Notes under the pieces: model-generated
Seen by the model: the letters and a program-made list of their open reading frames with translations, nothing else
What the model was told of the DNA's origin: nothing
The model's database searches: none
Origin: Shewanella sp. NIFS-20-20
Lineage (GTDB): Bacteria; Pseudomonadota; Gammaproteobacteria; Enterobacterales; Shewanellaceae
DNA length: 64,000 nucleotides
Assembly: GCF_019209865.1 (NCBI RefSeq)
Contig: NZ_JAHUTT010000004.1
Span: forward strand, 1-64,000
Direction of reading: 5' to 3'
Translations under genes and position numbers: made by a program
Part shown: positions 10,211 to 17,463 of the stretch, piece after piece
Position numbering within the stretch: position 1 is the first letter of the stretch
How the letters are laid out: every line of letters begins with the position of its first letter

Positions 10211-10887
10211 AAGCGATGATATTAGCTGCCGGCCGCGGCGAGAGAATGCGGCCTTTGACCGACACTTTGCCTAAGCCGTTGTTACCAGTGGCGGGTAAGC
10301 CCCTGATTGTGCATCATCTCGAGGCATTAGCCTTGCAGGGGATCACTGAAATTGTGATTAATTGTGCATGGTTGGCTGACACCTTGATGGCCACCTTGGG
10401 TGATGGTAGTCGTTATGGGGTGTCTATTCGCTATAGCCAAGAACACACTGCTTTAGAAACCGGTGGTGGCATAGTGCAAGCATTACCTTGGTTAGGGGAC
10501 GAGCCGTTTGTGGTCATTAATGGCGATGTGCTGCTCAGCCAATGGCCCGACGTTAAGGCGATAACATTAGCTGAGGGCTGCCTGGGTCATTTATGGTTAG
10601 TGACTAACCCCAGTCACCATACGGCTGGCGATTTTGCCTTAAATGCCGAGGCTTTAGTCTATCAAGCGCAAGATGGTGAGCAAACCATGACATTCAGCGG
10701 GATGGCCGTGTATCATCCGAGTTTATTTGCTGCGGCGCCAACCGGGGCGTTCGCATTAGGTCCTTGGCTAAGACAGGCGATGGCACAAGGGCACATCCAA
10801 GGCGAGTTTTGGCCACATTACTGGTGTGATGTGGGAACAGTGGCAAGGCTCGAGCAAGCGAATATCGATCTTAGCCAACAACAATAA
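10207..10887 (+). CDS. murU: N-acetylmuramate alpha-1-phosphate uridylyltransferase
   Basis: Nucleotidyltransferase predicted to convert MurNAc-1-phosphate to UDP-MurNAc, the second step of the recycling bypass that avoids de novo MurA/MurB and so affects fosfomycin sensitivity in Pseudomonas. The 226-aa protein begins with the signature LAAGRGERMRPLT and KPLLPVAGKP (6-31), and has the metal-binding NGDVL near 100. It starts inside the amgK stop (ATGA), so the two products are made together. Confidence 0.88.
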   Translation: MKAMILAAGRGERMRPLTDTLPKPLLPVAGKPLIVHHLEALALQGITEIVINCAWLADTLMATLGDGSRYGVSIRYSQEHTALETGGGIVQALPWLGDEPFVVINGDVLLSQWPDVKAITLAEGCLGHLWLVTNPSHHTAGDFALNAEALVYQAQDGEQTMTFSGMAVYHPSLFAAAPTGAFALGPWLRQAMAQGHIQGEFWPHYWCDVGTVARLEQANIDLSQQQ

Positions 10888-10905
10888 TGAATAGCGGGAA
10901 GTAAC

Positions 10906-11685
10906 ATGCGGATTTGGGGCAAGCTTTTTGGTGGAGCCATCGGCTTTATGTTCGGTAAGTTTATCGGGCTAGTGATTGGGCTGTGGTTAGGGCATCAGGT
11001 CGATAAGTATGCTGCCGCCTCTAAGCAGTTAACTCAGCGTGGCAGTAGCCGTCAGGCCATCTTTTTTAATACCACTTTCTCCGTCATGGGGCATGTGGCT
11101 AAGGCCTCAGGTCAAGTCACGGCGACCGATATTAAAATTGCCAGCTTGTTGATGGATCAAATGCGCATTACTGGCCAAGCTCGCATCGATGCTCAGCAAG
11201 CATTTCGAGACGGTAAAGCCAGTAATTTTGATTTACGTGGCAGTTTAAAGGCCTTTCGCCTGATTGCCATGGGGCGCAGTGATTTACTGCAAATGTTTAT
11301 GGAAATCCAAATTCAAACCGCCTTAGCCGATGGTAAGCTCGAGGCCAAAGAGCATGCATTGTTGCTGACCATTGCGCAAGAGCTCGGGTTTGGGCGAATG
11401 CAACTCGACGCATTATTGAAGCGTTGGCAAGCCGAGTACCAATATCATCAGCAGGGTGGTCAGCAATCCTTGTCGATTGAGCAAGCCTACCAAGTGCTGG
11501 GGATTGAGGCTAATGTCGATGATCAGCAAATTAAGCGTAGTTACCGTAAGTTGATGAATGAGCATCATCCTGACAAATTAGTCGCGAAAGGCTTGCCGCC
11601 AGAGATGATGGAGTTGGCTAAGCGTAAGACCCAAGACATTCAAGCGGCATACGACAGGATTAAGTCGGAGCGCGGAATGCGTTAA
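10906..11685 (+). CDS. djlA: Membrane-anchored DnaJ-like co-chaperone DjlA
   Basis: Type III J-domain protein, a co-chaperone of DnaK at the inner membrane. The 259 aa start with a Gly-rich transmembrane segment (about 5-30; GAIGFMFGKFIGLVIGLWLG), continue with a TerB-like helical domain (about 55-175) and end with a J domain (about 190-259) that carries HPD at 221-223. Length and order are those of E. coli DjlA. It follows murU by 18 bp on the same strand. Confidence 0.93.
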   Translation: MRIWGKLFGGAIGFMFGKFIGLVIGLWLGHQVDKYAAASKQLTQRGSSRQAIFFNTTFSVMGHVAKASGQVTATDIKIASLLMDQMRITGQARIDAQQAFRDGKASNFDLRGSLKAFRLIAMGRSDLLQMFMEIQIQTALADGKLEAKEHALLLTIAQELGFGRMQLDALLKRWQAEYQYHQQGGQQSLSIEQAYQVLGIEANVDDQQIKRSYRKLMNEHHPDKLVAKGLPPEMMELAKRKTQDIQAAYDRIKSERGMR

Positions 11686-11731
11686 TCCAGATTTCGATGT
11701 TTTACTCGGATGGACACTCAAGGAGTCGAGT

Positions 11732-12355
11732 ATGGGTAATATGATCAAGAGTAGCCTAGTGTTTGGGGTGACTTGTGGCTTGCTGCTTAGCACAAGTTCG
11801 CAGGCGAGCCAGTGGTTTTTCACGCCGACAATGGGCTATAGCTTTGGTACCAGTGATGTTGAGTTAGCCGACACCACTCCTACGGCGTTTGCTGCCATTA
11901 AGGAGGGGGAGCATTGGGGGGGGCAGTTTGGCATGGATACCCCAGATCCGGGTCAGGTTTACTTGCTTTATTCTCATCAGACGACGGACTTATACAGAAA
12001 ATCACCAGAGCAGCCAAAGTTAACCTCCCTGGCGATCGATTACTTACATTTCGGTGGCAGCTTGCGTTTTCCCAAGGGAAAGTTAGCCCCTTATATCACC
12101 ACCAGTATTGGCGTTACCCAACTGCGGCCAAGCAAAGCTTTATCCACTGAAACTCGTTTTTCTATGGGGATTGGGGCCGGGATGAGTTATCAAATAGCCG
12201 ACCACTTATCTGTCCAGGCTGAGGTTCGCTCCTTTGCCACCTTCATCGATAGTAATCAGCAATTGTTTTGTGATGTCAGCGGCTGTTTGTGGCAACTGCA
12301 AGCCGATATATTGTGGCAAAGCCAAGCTAATCTTGGGGTAACTTACCGCTTTTAA
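11732..12355 (+). CDS. Small outer-membrane beta-barrel-like protein
   Basis: The 207-aa product has a signal peptide ending near STSSQA-SQ (about residue 26). The mature part alternates polar and hydrophobic residues and ends in YRF, with a terminal aromatic typical of outer-membrane barrels. An eight-strand OmpW/OmpX-like or Ail-like barrel is plausible; there are two Cys in a loop (CDVSGC, near 184-189) that could form a disulfide. The ATG has AAGGAG upstream. Function unknown. Confidence 0.72.
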   Translation: MGNMIKSSLVFGVTCGLLLSTSSQASQWFFTPTMGYSFGTSDVELADTTPTAFAAIKEGEHWGGQFGMDTPDPGQVYLLYSHQTTDLYRKSPEQPKLTSLAIDYLHFGGSLRFPKGKLAPYITTSIGVTQLRPSKALSTETRFSMGIGAGMSYQIADHLSVQAEVRSFATFIDSNQQLFCDVSGCLWQLQADILWQSQANLGVTYRF

Positions 12356-12367
12356 TTGAGGGTGAAT

Positions 12368-13321
12368 ATGAACATTATTGTGCTTGATGGTTTCACCTTG
12401 AACCCTGGCGATCTTAGTTGGCAGCCGCTGGCGGCCTTAGGCGCACTTAGGGTCTATGATCGCACCGCGGTTGGCGAAATACCCGCGCGTTGTCACGATG
12501 CCGATATCGTGTTGACCAATAAAACCCCATTGGATGCAAAGACACTCGCCGCGTTACCTAGGCTGAGGTATATCGGCGTGTTAGCGACCGGAACCAATGT
12601 CGTGGATATTAAGGCGGCGCTAAAGCTTGGCATGGTCGTAACCAATGTGCCCAATTATGGCAGTGATGCGGTCGCGCAAATGGTCTTAGCTCACTTGCTG
12701 CATCATAGCAATCGCCTCAGTGTCCATGATGCGGCAGTCAAGGCCGGACAGTGGCAGGCGCAGGCCGATTTCTGCTTTAGCTTAACGCCGTTGATTTCTC
12801 TTAACGCTCTTACTCTCGGTTTGATTGGCTTTGGCGCTATTGGTCAGCAAGTCGCACAAGTGGCCTTAGCATTGGGCATGAGGGTCGCGGTGCATAGCCG
12901 CACTCGGCCTGAGTCGTTACCCGCTGGCGTGGTTTGGCTTGATCTCAATGATCTATTGGCGAGCTCAGATGTAGTGTCCTTACACTGTCCATTAACCCCA
13001 GAAACCCATGAATTGATCAATGCCGAACGATTGGCATTAATGAAGCCTCTGGCATTGTTGATTAATACCGCCAGAGGCAGCTTGCTTGATGAAGCCGCGG
13101 TAGCCGCGGCAGCAAATACTGGGCGCCTATTTGTGGGGGTCGATGTGTTGAGCAGTGAGCCGCCGAGCGCTGACAATCCGTTACTGCATGCCAGCAATGT
13201 GACTATCAGTCCGCACATTGCTTGGGCGACACAACAAGCCCGCCAACGCCTGCTCGATATTGCCGTTAATAATCTTATCGCCTTTACTCAGGGAACTCGA
13301 CTTAACCAAGTCCTCGGGTAA
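12368..13321 (+). CDS. NAD(P)-dependent D-2-hydroxyacid dehydrogenase
   Basis: Member of the glycerate dehydrogenase/hydroxypyruvate reductase branch. The Rossmann motif GFGAIG is near 156-161. The catalytic set is complete: Arg236 (NTARGSL), Glu264 (SSEPPS) and His283 (SPHIAWAT). I choose ATG 12368 (317 aa) because GAGGGTGA precedes it; a TTG at 12356 adds four residues. The gene follows the barrel protein by 12 bp and may be co-transcribed. The exact substrate (hydroxypyruvate, glyoxylate or another 2-keto acid) cannot be decided from sequence. Confidence 0.9.
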   Translation: MNIIVLDGFTLNPGDLSWQPLAALGALRVYDRTAVGEIPARCHDADIVLTNKTPLDAKTLAALPRLRYIGVLATGTNVVDIKAALKLGMVVTNVPNYGSDAVAQMVLAHLLHHSNRLSVHDAAVKAGQWQAQADFCFSLTPLISLNALTLGLIGFGAIGQQVAQVALALGMRVAVHSRTRPESLPAGVVWLDLNDLLASSDVVSLHCPLTPETHELINAERLALMKPLALLINTARGSLLDEAAVAAAANTGRLFVGVDVLSSEPPSADNPLLHASNVTISPHIAWATQQARQRLLDIAVNNLIAFTQGTRLNQVLG

Positions 13322-13441
13322 ATTAAAATAAAACATTTTATTAACATTTCGTGCTAAGTTATTTATCGTCTATGTTAGATAAGAGTCTGGTTGTCAATGC
13401 CAAAGACTCATTTATCACCTCTAACTTTGAGGAGTTACTCC

Positions 13442-14140
13442 ATGTTTAAAATTCTTAGTGCAGAATTTATTGGGACATTTTGGTTGGTGCTTGGAGGCAC
13501 TGGAAGTGCGGTATTTGCCGCGGCCTATCCCACTGTGGGTATTGGTTTTCTGGGGGTTGCATTAGCCTTTGGTTTAACCGTGGTCACCATGGCGTATGCC
13601 ATTGGCCATATTAGTGGTTGTCACTTAAACCCAGCCATCACTGTGGGTTTATGGGTGGGGGGGCGCTTTGAAGCCTCTAAAGTTATTCCTTACATCGTGG
13701 CGCAAGTGCTCGGAGCGATTTTGGCATCGTCAGTGGTGTATTTAGTCGCCAGTGGTAAGGCGGGCTATAGCTTGGCCGATGGACTAGCCGCTAACGGCTA
13801 TGGCGAGCACTCCCCTGGTGGTTATGATTTATTGTCAGGCTTTGTCATCGAGGCGGTGCTAACCGGCATGTTTTTGATGGTGGTGTTAGGGGCAACCCAT
13901 AAACTGGCAACCCCTGCCATGGCGGGGCTGGCGATTGGTTTATGTTTGACCTTGATCCATTTAATCAGTATTCCCATCACCAATACTTCGGTCAACCCTG
14001 CGCGTAGTACTGGGCCGGCAATCATTATGGGAGACTGGGCGTTATCACAATTATGGTTATTTTGGCTCGCGCCCATTGTCGGCGCTGTCATTGGATCCTT
14101 AATTTACCGCTGGTTGTGCCCTAACGAAGAGACGGTTTAG
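13442..14140 (+). CDS. aqpZ: Aquaporin Z
   Basis: Water channel of the MIP family. The 232-aa protein has six predicted membrane helices and both half-helix NPA motifs (HLNPAIT near 62 and SVNPARS near 184). The Arg after the second NPA and the short inter-repeat loops fit a water-selective AqpZ rather than a glycerol facilitator. ATG 13442 is preceded by GAGGAG; the frame is open 17 codons further upstream but those lack family similarity. Confidence 0.94.
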   Translation: MFKILSAEFIGTFWLVLGGTGSAVFAAAYPTVGIGFLGVALAFGLTVVTMAYAIGHISGCHLNPAITVGLWVGGRFEASKVIPYIVAQVLGAILASSVVYLVASGKAGYSLADGLAANGYGEHSPGGYDLLSGFVIEAVLTGMFLMVVLGATHKLATPAMAGLAIGLCLTLIHLISIPITNTSVNPARSTGPAIIMGDWALSQLWLFWLAPIVGAVIGSLIYRWLCPNEETV

Positions 14141-14169
14141 CCAGCGGCGACTATCGACATCAATGATCC

Positions 14170-14188
14170 CCCCGAGCCCAGCTCGGGG
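14170..14188. terminator. GC-rich hairpin between aqpZ and purT
   Basis: Eight-bp perfect stem (14170-14177 with 14181-14188, three-base loop) in the convergent gap between aqpZ and purT. There is no T-run, so it may be a weak or factor-assisted terminator. Confidence 0.55.
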
Positions 14189-14208
14189 TGATGCATTTAG
14201 GCGCAGTA

Positions 14209-15384
14209 TTAATACTTGATATTCACCATATTGGCACATTCTACCGCGCGGGCAACGGCTTGCTCTATATCGTGTCCTTGCGCTAACGCGACCCCTAAAC
14301 GGCGCTGACCATTAATCTCAGGTTTACCAAAAAGCCGCAGTTGTGTTTGGCTGACGGCTAGCGCTTGGGGCAGCTGTTGATATTGAATATCCGTTGATGT
14401 GCCGTCACCTAAAATCACCGCCGACGCGTAATAACCTTGCTGGTGGATGTGACCAATCGGTAATCCGAGGATAGCGCGCACATGCAGGGCAAATTCCGAC
14501 AAGGGCTGGCTGACTAAGGTGACCATGCCAGTGTCGTGTGGCCGCGGCGACACTTCTGAAAAGAACACTTCATCGCCTTGAATGAATAGCTCGACGCCAA
14601 ATAATCCATAACCACCGAGCGCTGTGACTATGGTGCTAGCTACGGCTTGTGCTTTTTCAAGCGCGATGGAACTCATGGCTTGAGGCTGCCAAGACTCTCG
14701 ATAGTCGCCGCCCTCTTGGCGATGGCCAATGGGAGCGCAAAAGTGGATACCGTCAACGGCACTGACGGTTAATAGAGTAATTTCATAATCAAAGTTTACA
14801 AATCCTTCGACAATCACTCGGCCTTCACCGGCCCGGCCTCCTTGCTGAGAATATTGCCAAGCCGCCACTAACTCCTCGGGGCCGCGCACTAAACTTTGCC
14901 CCTTGCCAGATGAACTCATCACTGGCTTGATCACACAGGGATAGCCGATTGTGGCCACGGCAGTGGTTAACTGCTCAATATCATCACAAAAGGCATAAGG
15001 CGAGGTCGGTAAGCCCAAGGTTTCTGCCGCTAAACTGCGGATCCCTTGCCGATCCATGGTCAGCTGAGTTGCCCGCGCAGTGGGGACAACCTGAATGCCT
15101 GCTTGTTCAAAATTTGACAGTGTTTGAGTGGCAATGGCTTCTATTTCGGGAATGATGATATGCGGTTGCTGCGTTTGCACTAGCTGTTCTAATGCGGCTG
15201 GGTTGAGCATATCCATAACAACTCTGCGATGGGCGACTTGCATCGCAGGGGCATTGGCATAGCGGTCGACGGCGATGACTTCAATGCCAAATCGTTGTAA
15301 TTCAATAGCCACTTCTTTTCCGAGTTCGCCGCTGCCTAATAGCATGGCGCGGGTTGCATTGGGGCTGGATGGGGTGCCGAGCAT
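14209..15384 (-). CDS. purT: Formate-dependent phosphoribosylglycinamide formyltransferase
   Basis: ATP-grasp enzyme that formylates GAR with formate and ATP in purine synthesis. From ATG 15384 (AAGG eight bases upstream) the product is 391 aa, the standard length; the open frame upstream to 15486 is not family sequence. The N-terminal GSGELGKEV, the ATP-grasp glycine loop SSSGKGQS (near 160) and the [10 protein letters not shown] segment (near 286) are all intact. Divergent from yiaW. Confidence 0.96.
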   Translation of the reverse strand: MLGTPSSPNATRAMLLGSGELGKEVAIELQRFGIEVIAVDRYANAPAMQVAHRRVVMDMLNPAALEQLVQTQQPHIIIPEIEAIATQTLSNFEQAGIQVVPTARATQLTMDRQGIRSLAAETLGLPTSPYAFCDDIEQLTTAVATIGYPCVIKPVMSSSGKGQSLVRGPEELVAAWQYSQQGGRAGEGRVIVEGFVNFDYEITLLTVSAVDGIHFCAPIGHRQEGGDYRESWQPQAMSSIALEKAQAVASTIVTALGGYGLFGVELFIQGDEVFFSEVSPRPHDTGMVTLVSQPLSEFALHVRAILGLPIGHIHQQGYYASAVILGDGTSTDIQYQQLPQALAVSQTQLRLFGKPEINGQRRLGVALAQGHDIEQAVARAVECANMVNIKY

Positions 15385-15514
15385 CTGTGTACCTTTTTGG
15401 CGAGTAGGGGAATTGAGATTGTAACTGAGGCCGTGCCCAGTGAAAGCGAAAGTCGCAGGGATTGATGGCTCTGTGGCCGAGATCACTTAGCCGTTCGCTG
15501 ATAAAAACGCAGAG

Positions 15515-15537
15515 TTGCGAGAAATAAGTGCTCGCAA
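15515..15537. promoter_or_regulatory. Inverted repeat in the purT/yiaW divergent gap
   Basis: Perfect seven-bp arms (15515-15521 with 15531-15537) separated by nine bases, 56 bp before yiaW. The geometry would suit a dimeric repressor, but no family consensus is recognised. Confidence 0.35.
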
Positions 15538-15592
15538 TTGCGGGTTATGTTGTGAATAATGTTGTCAGATTGTTCTATAACAGGGAGAGGTT

Positions 15593-15982
15593 ATGTTTTT
15601 GGACTACTTTGCGTTAGGGGTATTGATTTTTGTCGTCTTAGTGTTGTTTTACGGCATTATCGTCATTCACGATATTCCCTATGAGATTGCTAAAAAGCGC
15701 AATCACCCGCAACAAGACGCGTTACACATTGCGGGCTGGGTCAGTTTATTTACCTTACATGCTATTTGGCCATTTTTATGGATCTGGGCCACCTTATATC
15801 GCGAAGACCGTGGCTGGGGCTTTAATCTAGAAAAACGTGAAGAAGCGCTGGAGTCGCAAGTGAAATTGCTGCAAGCCAATCTCGGTGAGATGAATAGTCG
15901 CTTGGCATTATTAGAAACCCAGCAAGCGTTAGGCGCCCAAGCTGTCGCCCCTATCACTGCGCCAAAAGCTATGGATGTTTAA
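15593..15982 (+). CDS. yiaW: DUF3302 inner membrane protein, YiaW-like
   Basis: The 129-aa protein has a first membrane helix (about 5-27) and a second (about 50-68), then a Glu-rich predicted coiled coil (about 80-115). In E. coli the DUF3302 protein YiaW is encoded next to the HlyD-family protein YiaV, and the same pair is seen here with zero bases between stop and start. Precise function unknown; probably a partner of the adaptor. Confidence 0.85.
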   Translation: MFLDYFALGVLIFVVLVLFYGIIVIHDIPYEIAKKRNHPQQDALHIAGWVSLFTLHAIWPFLWIWATLYREDRGWGFNLEKREEALESQVKLLQANLGEMNSRLALLETQQALGAQAVAPITAPKAMDV

Positions 15983-17128
15983 ATGGACTTATTGCTAATT
16001 CTTACCTATGCCGCTTTCTGTATCGCCATCTTTAAACTCTTTAAAATTCCACTCAATAAATGGACTGTGCCAACCGCGGTGTTAGGCGGGGTCGTATTGG
16101 TCGGAACCTTAGTGTTATTGATGAACTATAACCACCCCTACACTAAAGCAGCACGCGAGTTTTACGTCTCTGTTCCTATCATCCCTGCTGTGCGCGGGGT
16201 GGTGGTTGAGGTTAATGTCTTACCGAATCAGCAGGTCAAAGAAGGCTCGGTGTTGTTTAGGATCGATCCGACCCCTTACCAAGCTAAACTGCAATTACGC
16301 CAAGCCGAGCTCGCCACGGCTAAGCAACAAGTGCTGCAGCTTGAGGCCAGTTGGCAAGCCGCCAGTGCCATGGTTGAGCGGATGGCAGCCGATCGAGACC
16401 GTAATTTATCGGCTTTTCAGCGTTATGAAAAAGGTCGTAAGCAAGGCGGCGCCAATTCGCCTTTCACTGAACTTGAGTTAGATAATCGTCGCCAATTATA
16501 TTTAGCCTCAGAAGCTCAGCTTAATGCGGCCAAAGCCGACGAGCAACGCACTAAAATGGCTTATGAGTCGACGATCGATGGGGTTAATACCTTGGTCGTT
16601 TCGGCTCAGGCTCAGGTAGATCAAGCTCAATTCGAATTTGATCAAACTTGGGTGCGCGCCCCGAGTGATGGCATGGTGACTCAACTCGCACTGCGCCCTG
16701 GCATGATGGCAGTGCCGATGCCGCTTAGGCCCGTGATGAGTTTTATCCCGAATGAGGATAAATATTTTGCGGGTGCTTTTTGGCAAAATTCATTGTTACG
16801 CTTAAATGTGGGTGACGAAGCCGAAGTGATTTTAGATGCCGCACCTGGGCAAATTTTCAAAGGGCGGGTCGCTAAAATATTACCAGCCATGGCTGAAGGT
16901 GAAGTGCAAGCCAATGGCACCTTAATTGGAAGCAATCGCATATTTGTACCGGGGCGCACTATCGTGGTGATCCAGGTTGAGGATAACGCCATCAGTGCCA
17001 ACTTCCCTGCCGGAGTATCGGGGCAAGCGGCTATTTACACCGAGCATTTTACTCACGTGGCGGTGATGCGTAAGGTGCTACTGAGAATGCAAAGTTGGTT
17101 GAATTACTTGTTTTCAGAAGGGCACTGA
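15983..17128 (+). CDS. yiaV: HlyD-family membrane fusion/adaptor protein, YiaV-like
   Basis: Periplasmic adaptor of 381 aa anchored by N-terminal membrane segments (about 3-20 and 29-47). A biotinyl-lipoyl half (RGVVVEVNV, near 72) precedes a long alpha-helical hairpin (about 105-200), and the second lipoyl half (VRAPSDGMV, near 225) precedes the barrel-sandwich end. No transporter or outer-membrane channel gene lies beside it, so its exporter partner must be elsewhere. It follows yiaW directly, which implies joint translation. Confidence 0.88.
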   Translation: MDLLLILTYAAFCIAIFKLFKIPLNKWTVPTAVLGGVVLVGTLVLLMNYNHPYTKAAREFYVSVPIIPAVRGVVVEVNVLPNQQVKEGSVLFRIDPTPYQAKLQLRQAELATAKQQVLQLEASWQAASAMVERMAADRDRNLSAFQRYEKGRKQGGANSPFTELELDNRRQLYLASEAQLNAAKADEQRTKMAYESTIDGVNTLVVSAQAQVDQAQFEFDQTWVRAPSDGMVTQLALRPGMMAVPMPLRPVMSFIPNEDKYFAGAFWQNSLLRLNVGDEAEVILDAAPGQIFKGRVAKILPAMAEGEVQANGTLIGSNRIFVPGRTIVVIQVEDNAISANFPAGVSGQAAIYTEHFTHVAVMRKVLLRMQSWLNYLFSEGH

Positions 17129-17463
17129 TCCCTGTCGGTTAATGCGTGAATGTGGAGGGTGTCATGACTATTCATTGCACCCTCTTTATTTTAATTGTTA
17201 TTAGCGGGCTTTAGGTCGCAGTATGGGTCTTGGCCGTCGACCTTGCCTATCAAGCTGCTCTAGCTAATATCGATTATTCATCTTAGGCTAGTGCCCTCAT
17301 CAGTACTGCATCGCCTGGCAAGCTCGCCGTCACATGTTCAGTTTCCGCGCGGCCCAATGATGAGACTGACAATTTAGCGGGAACACATTAACGAATAATG
17401 GCAACATCGGTAAGTCATGATTACCGCGTAAAAATACAGTGACAATGAGGCGGCGTATTTCAG
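17129..17463. other. Intergenic region upstream of the helicase gene
   Basis: 335 bp without a credible gene. The left part holds the terminator candidate at 17155-17190. A 16-codon ATG frame at 17163 lies inside the terminator loop and is not considered coding. The rest presumably carries the helicase promoter, but I see no confident -35/-10 pair. Confidence 0.6.
17155..17190 (+). terminator. Probable terminator of yiaW-yiaV
   Basis: Seven-bp GC-rich stem (17155-17161 with 17178-17184), a 16-base loop, then TTTATTTT. The loop is large but the T-rich tail supports termination of the rightward transcript. Confidence 0.55.

Noticed and set aside
17163..17212. A 16-codon ATG frame downstream of yiaV
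   Set aside because: It lies inside the loop and tail of the terminator hairpin and has no support beyond a hydrophobic composition.
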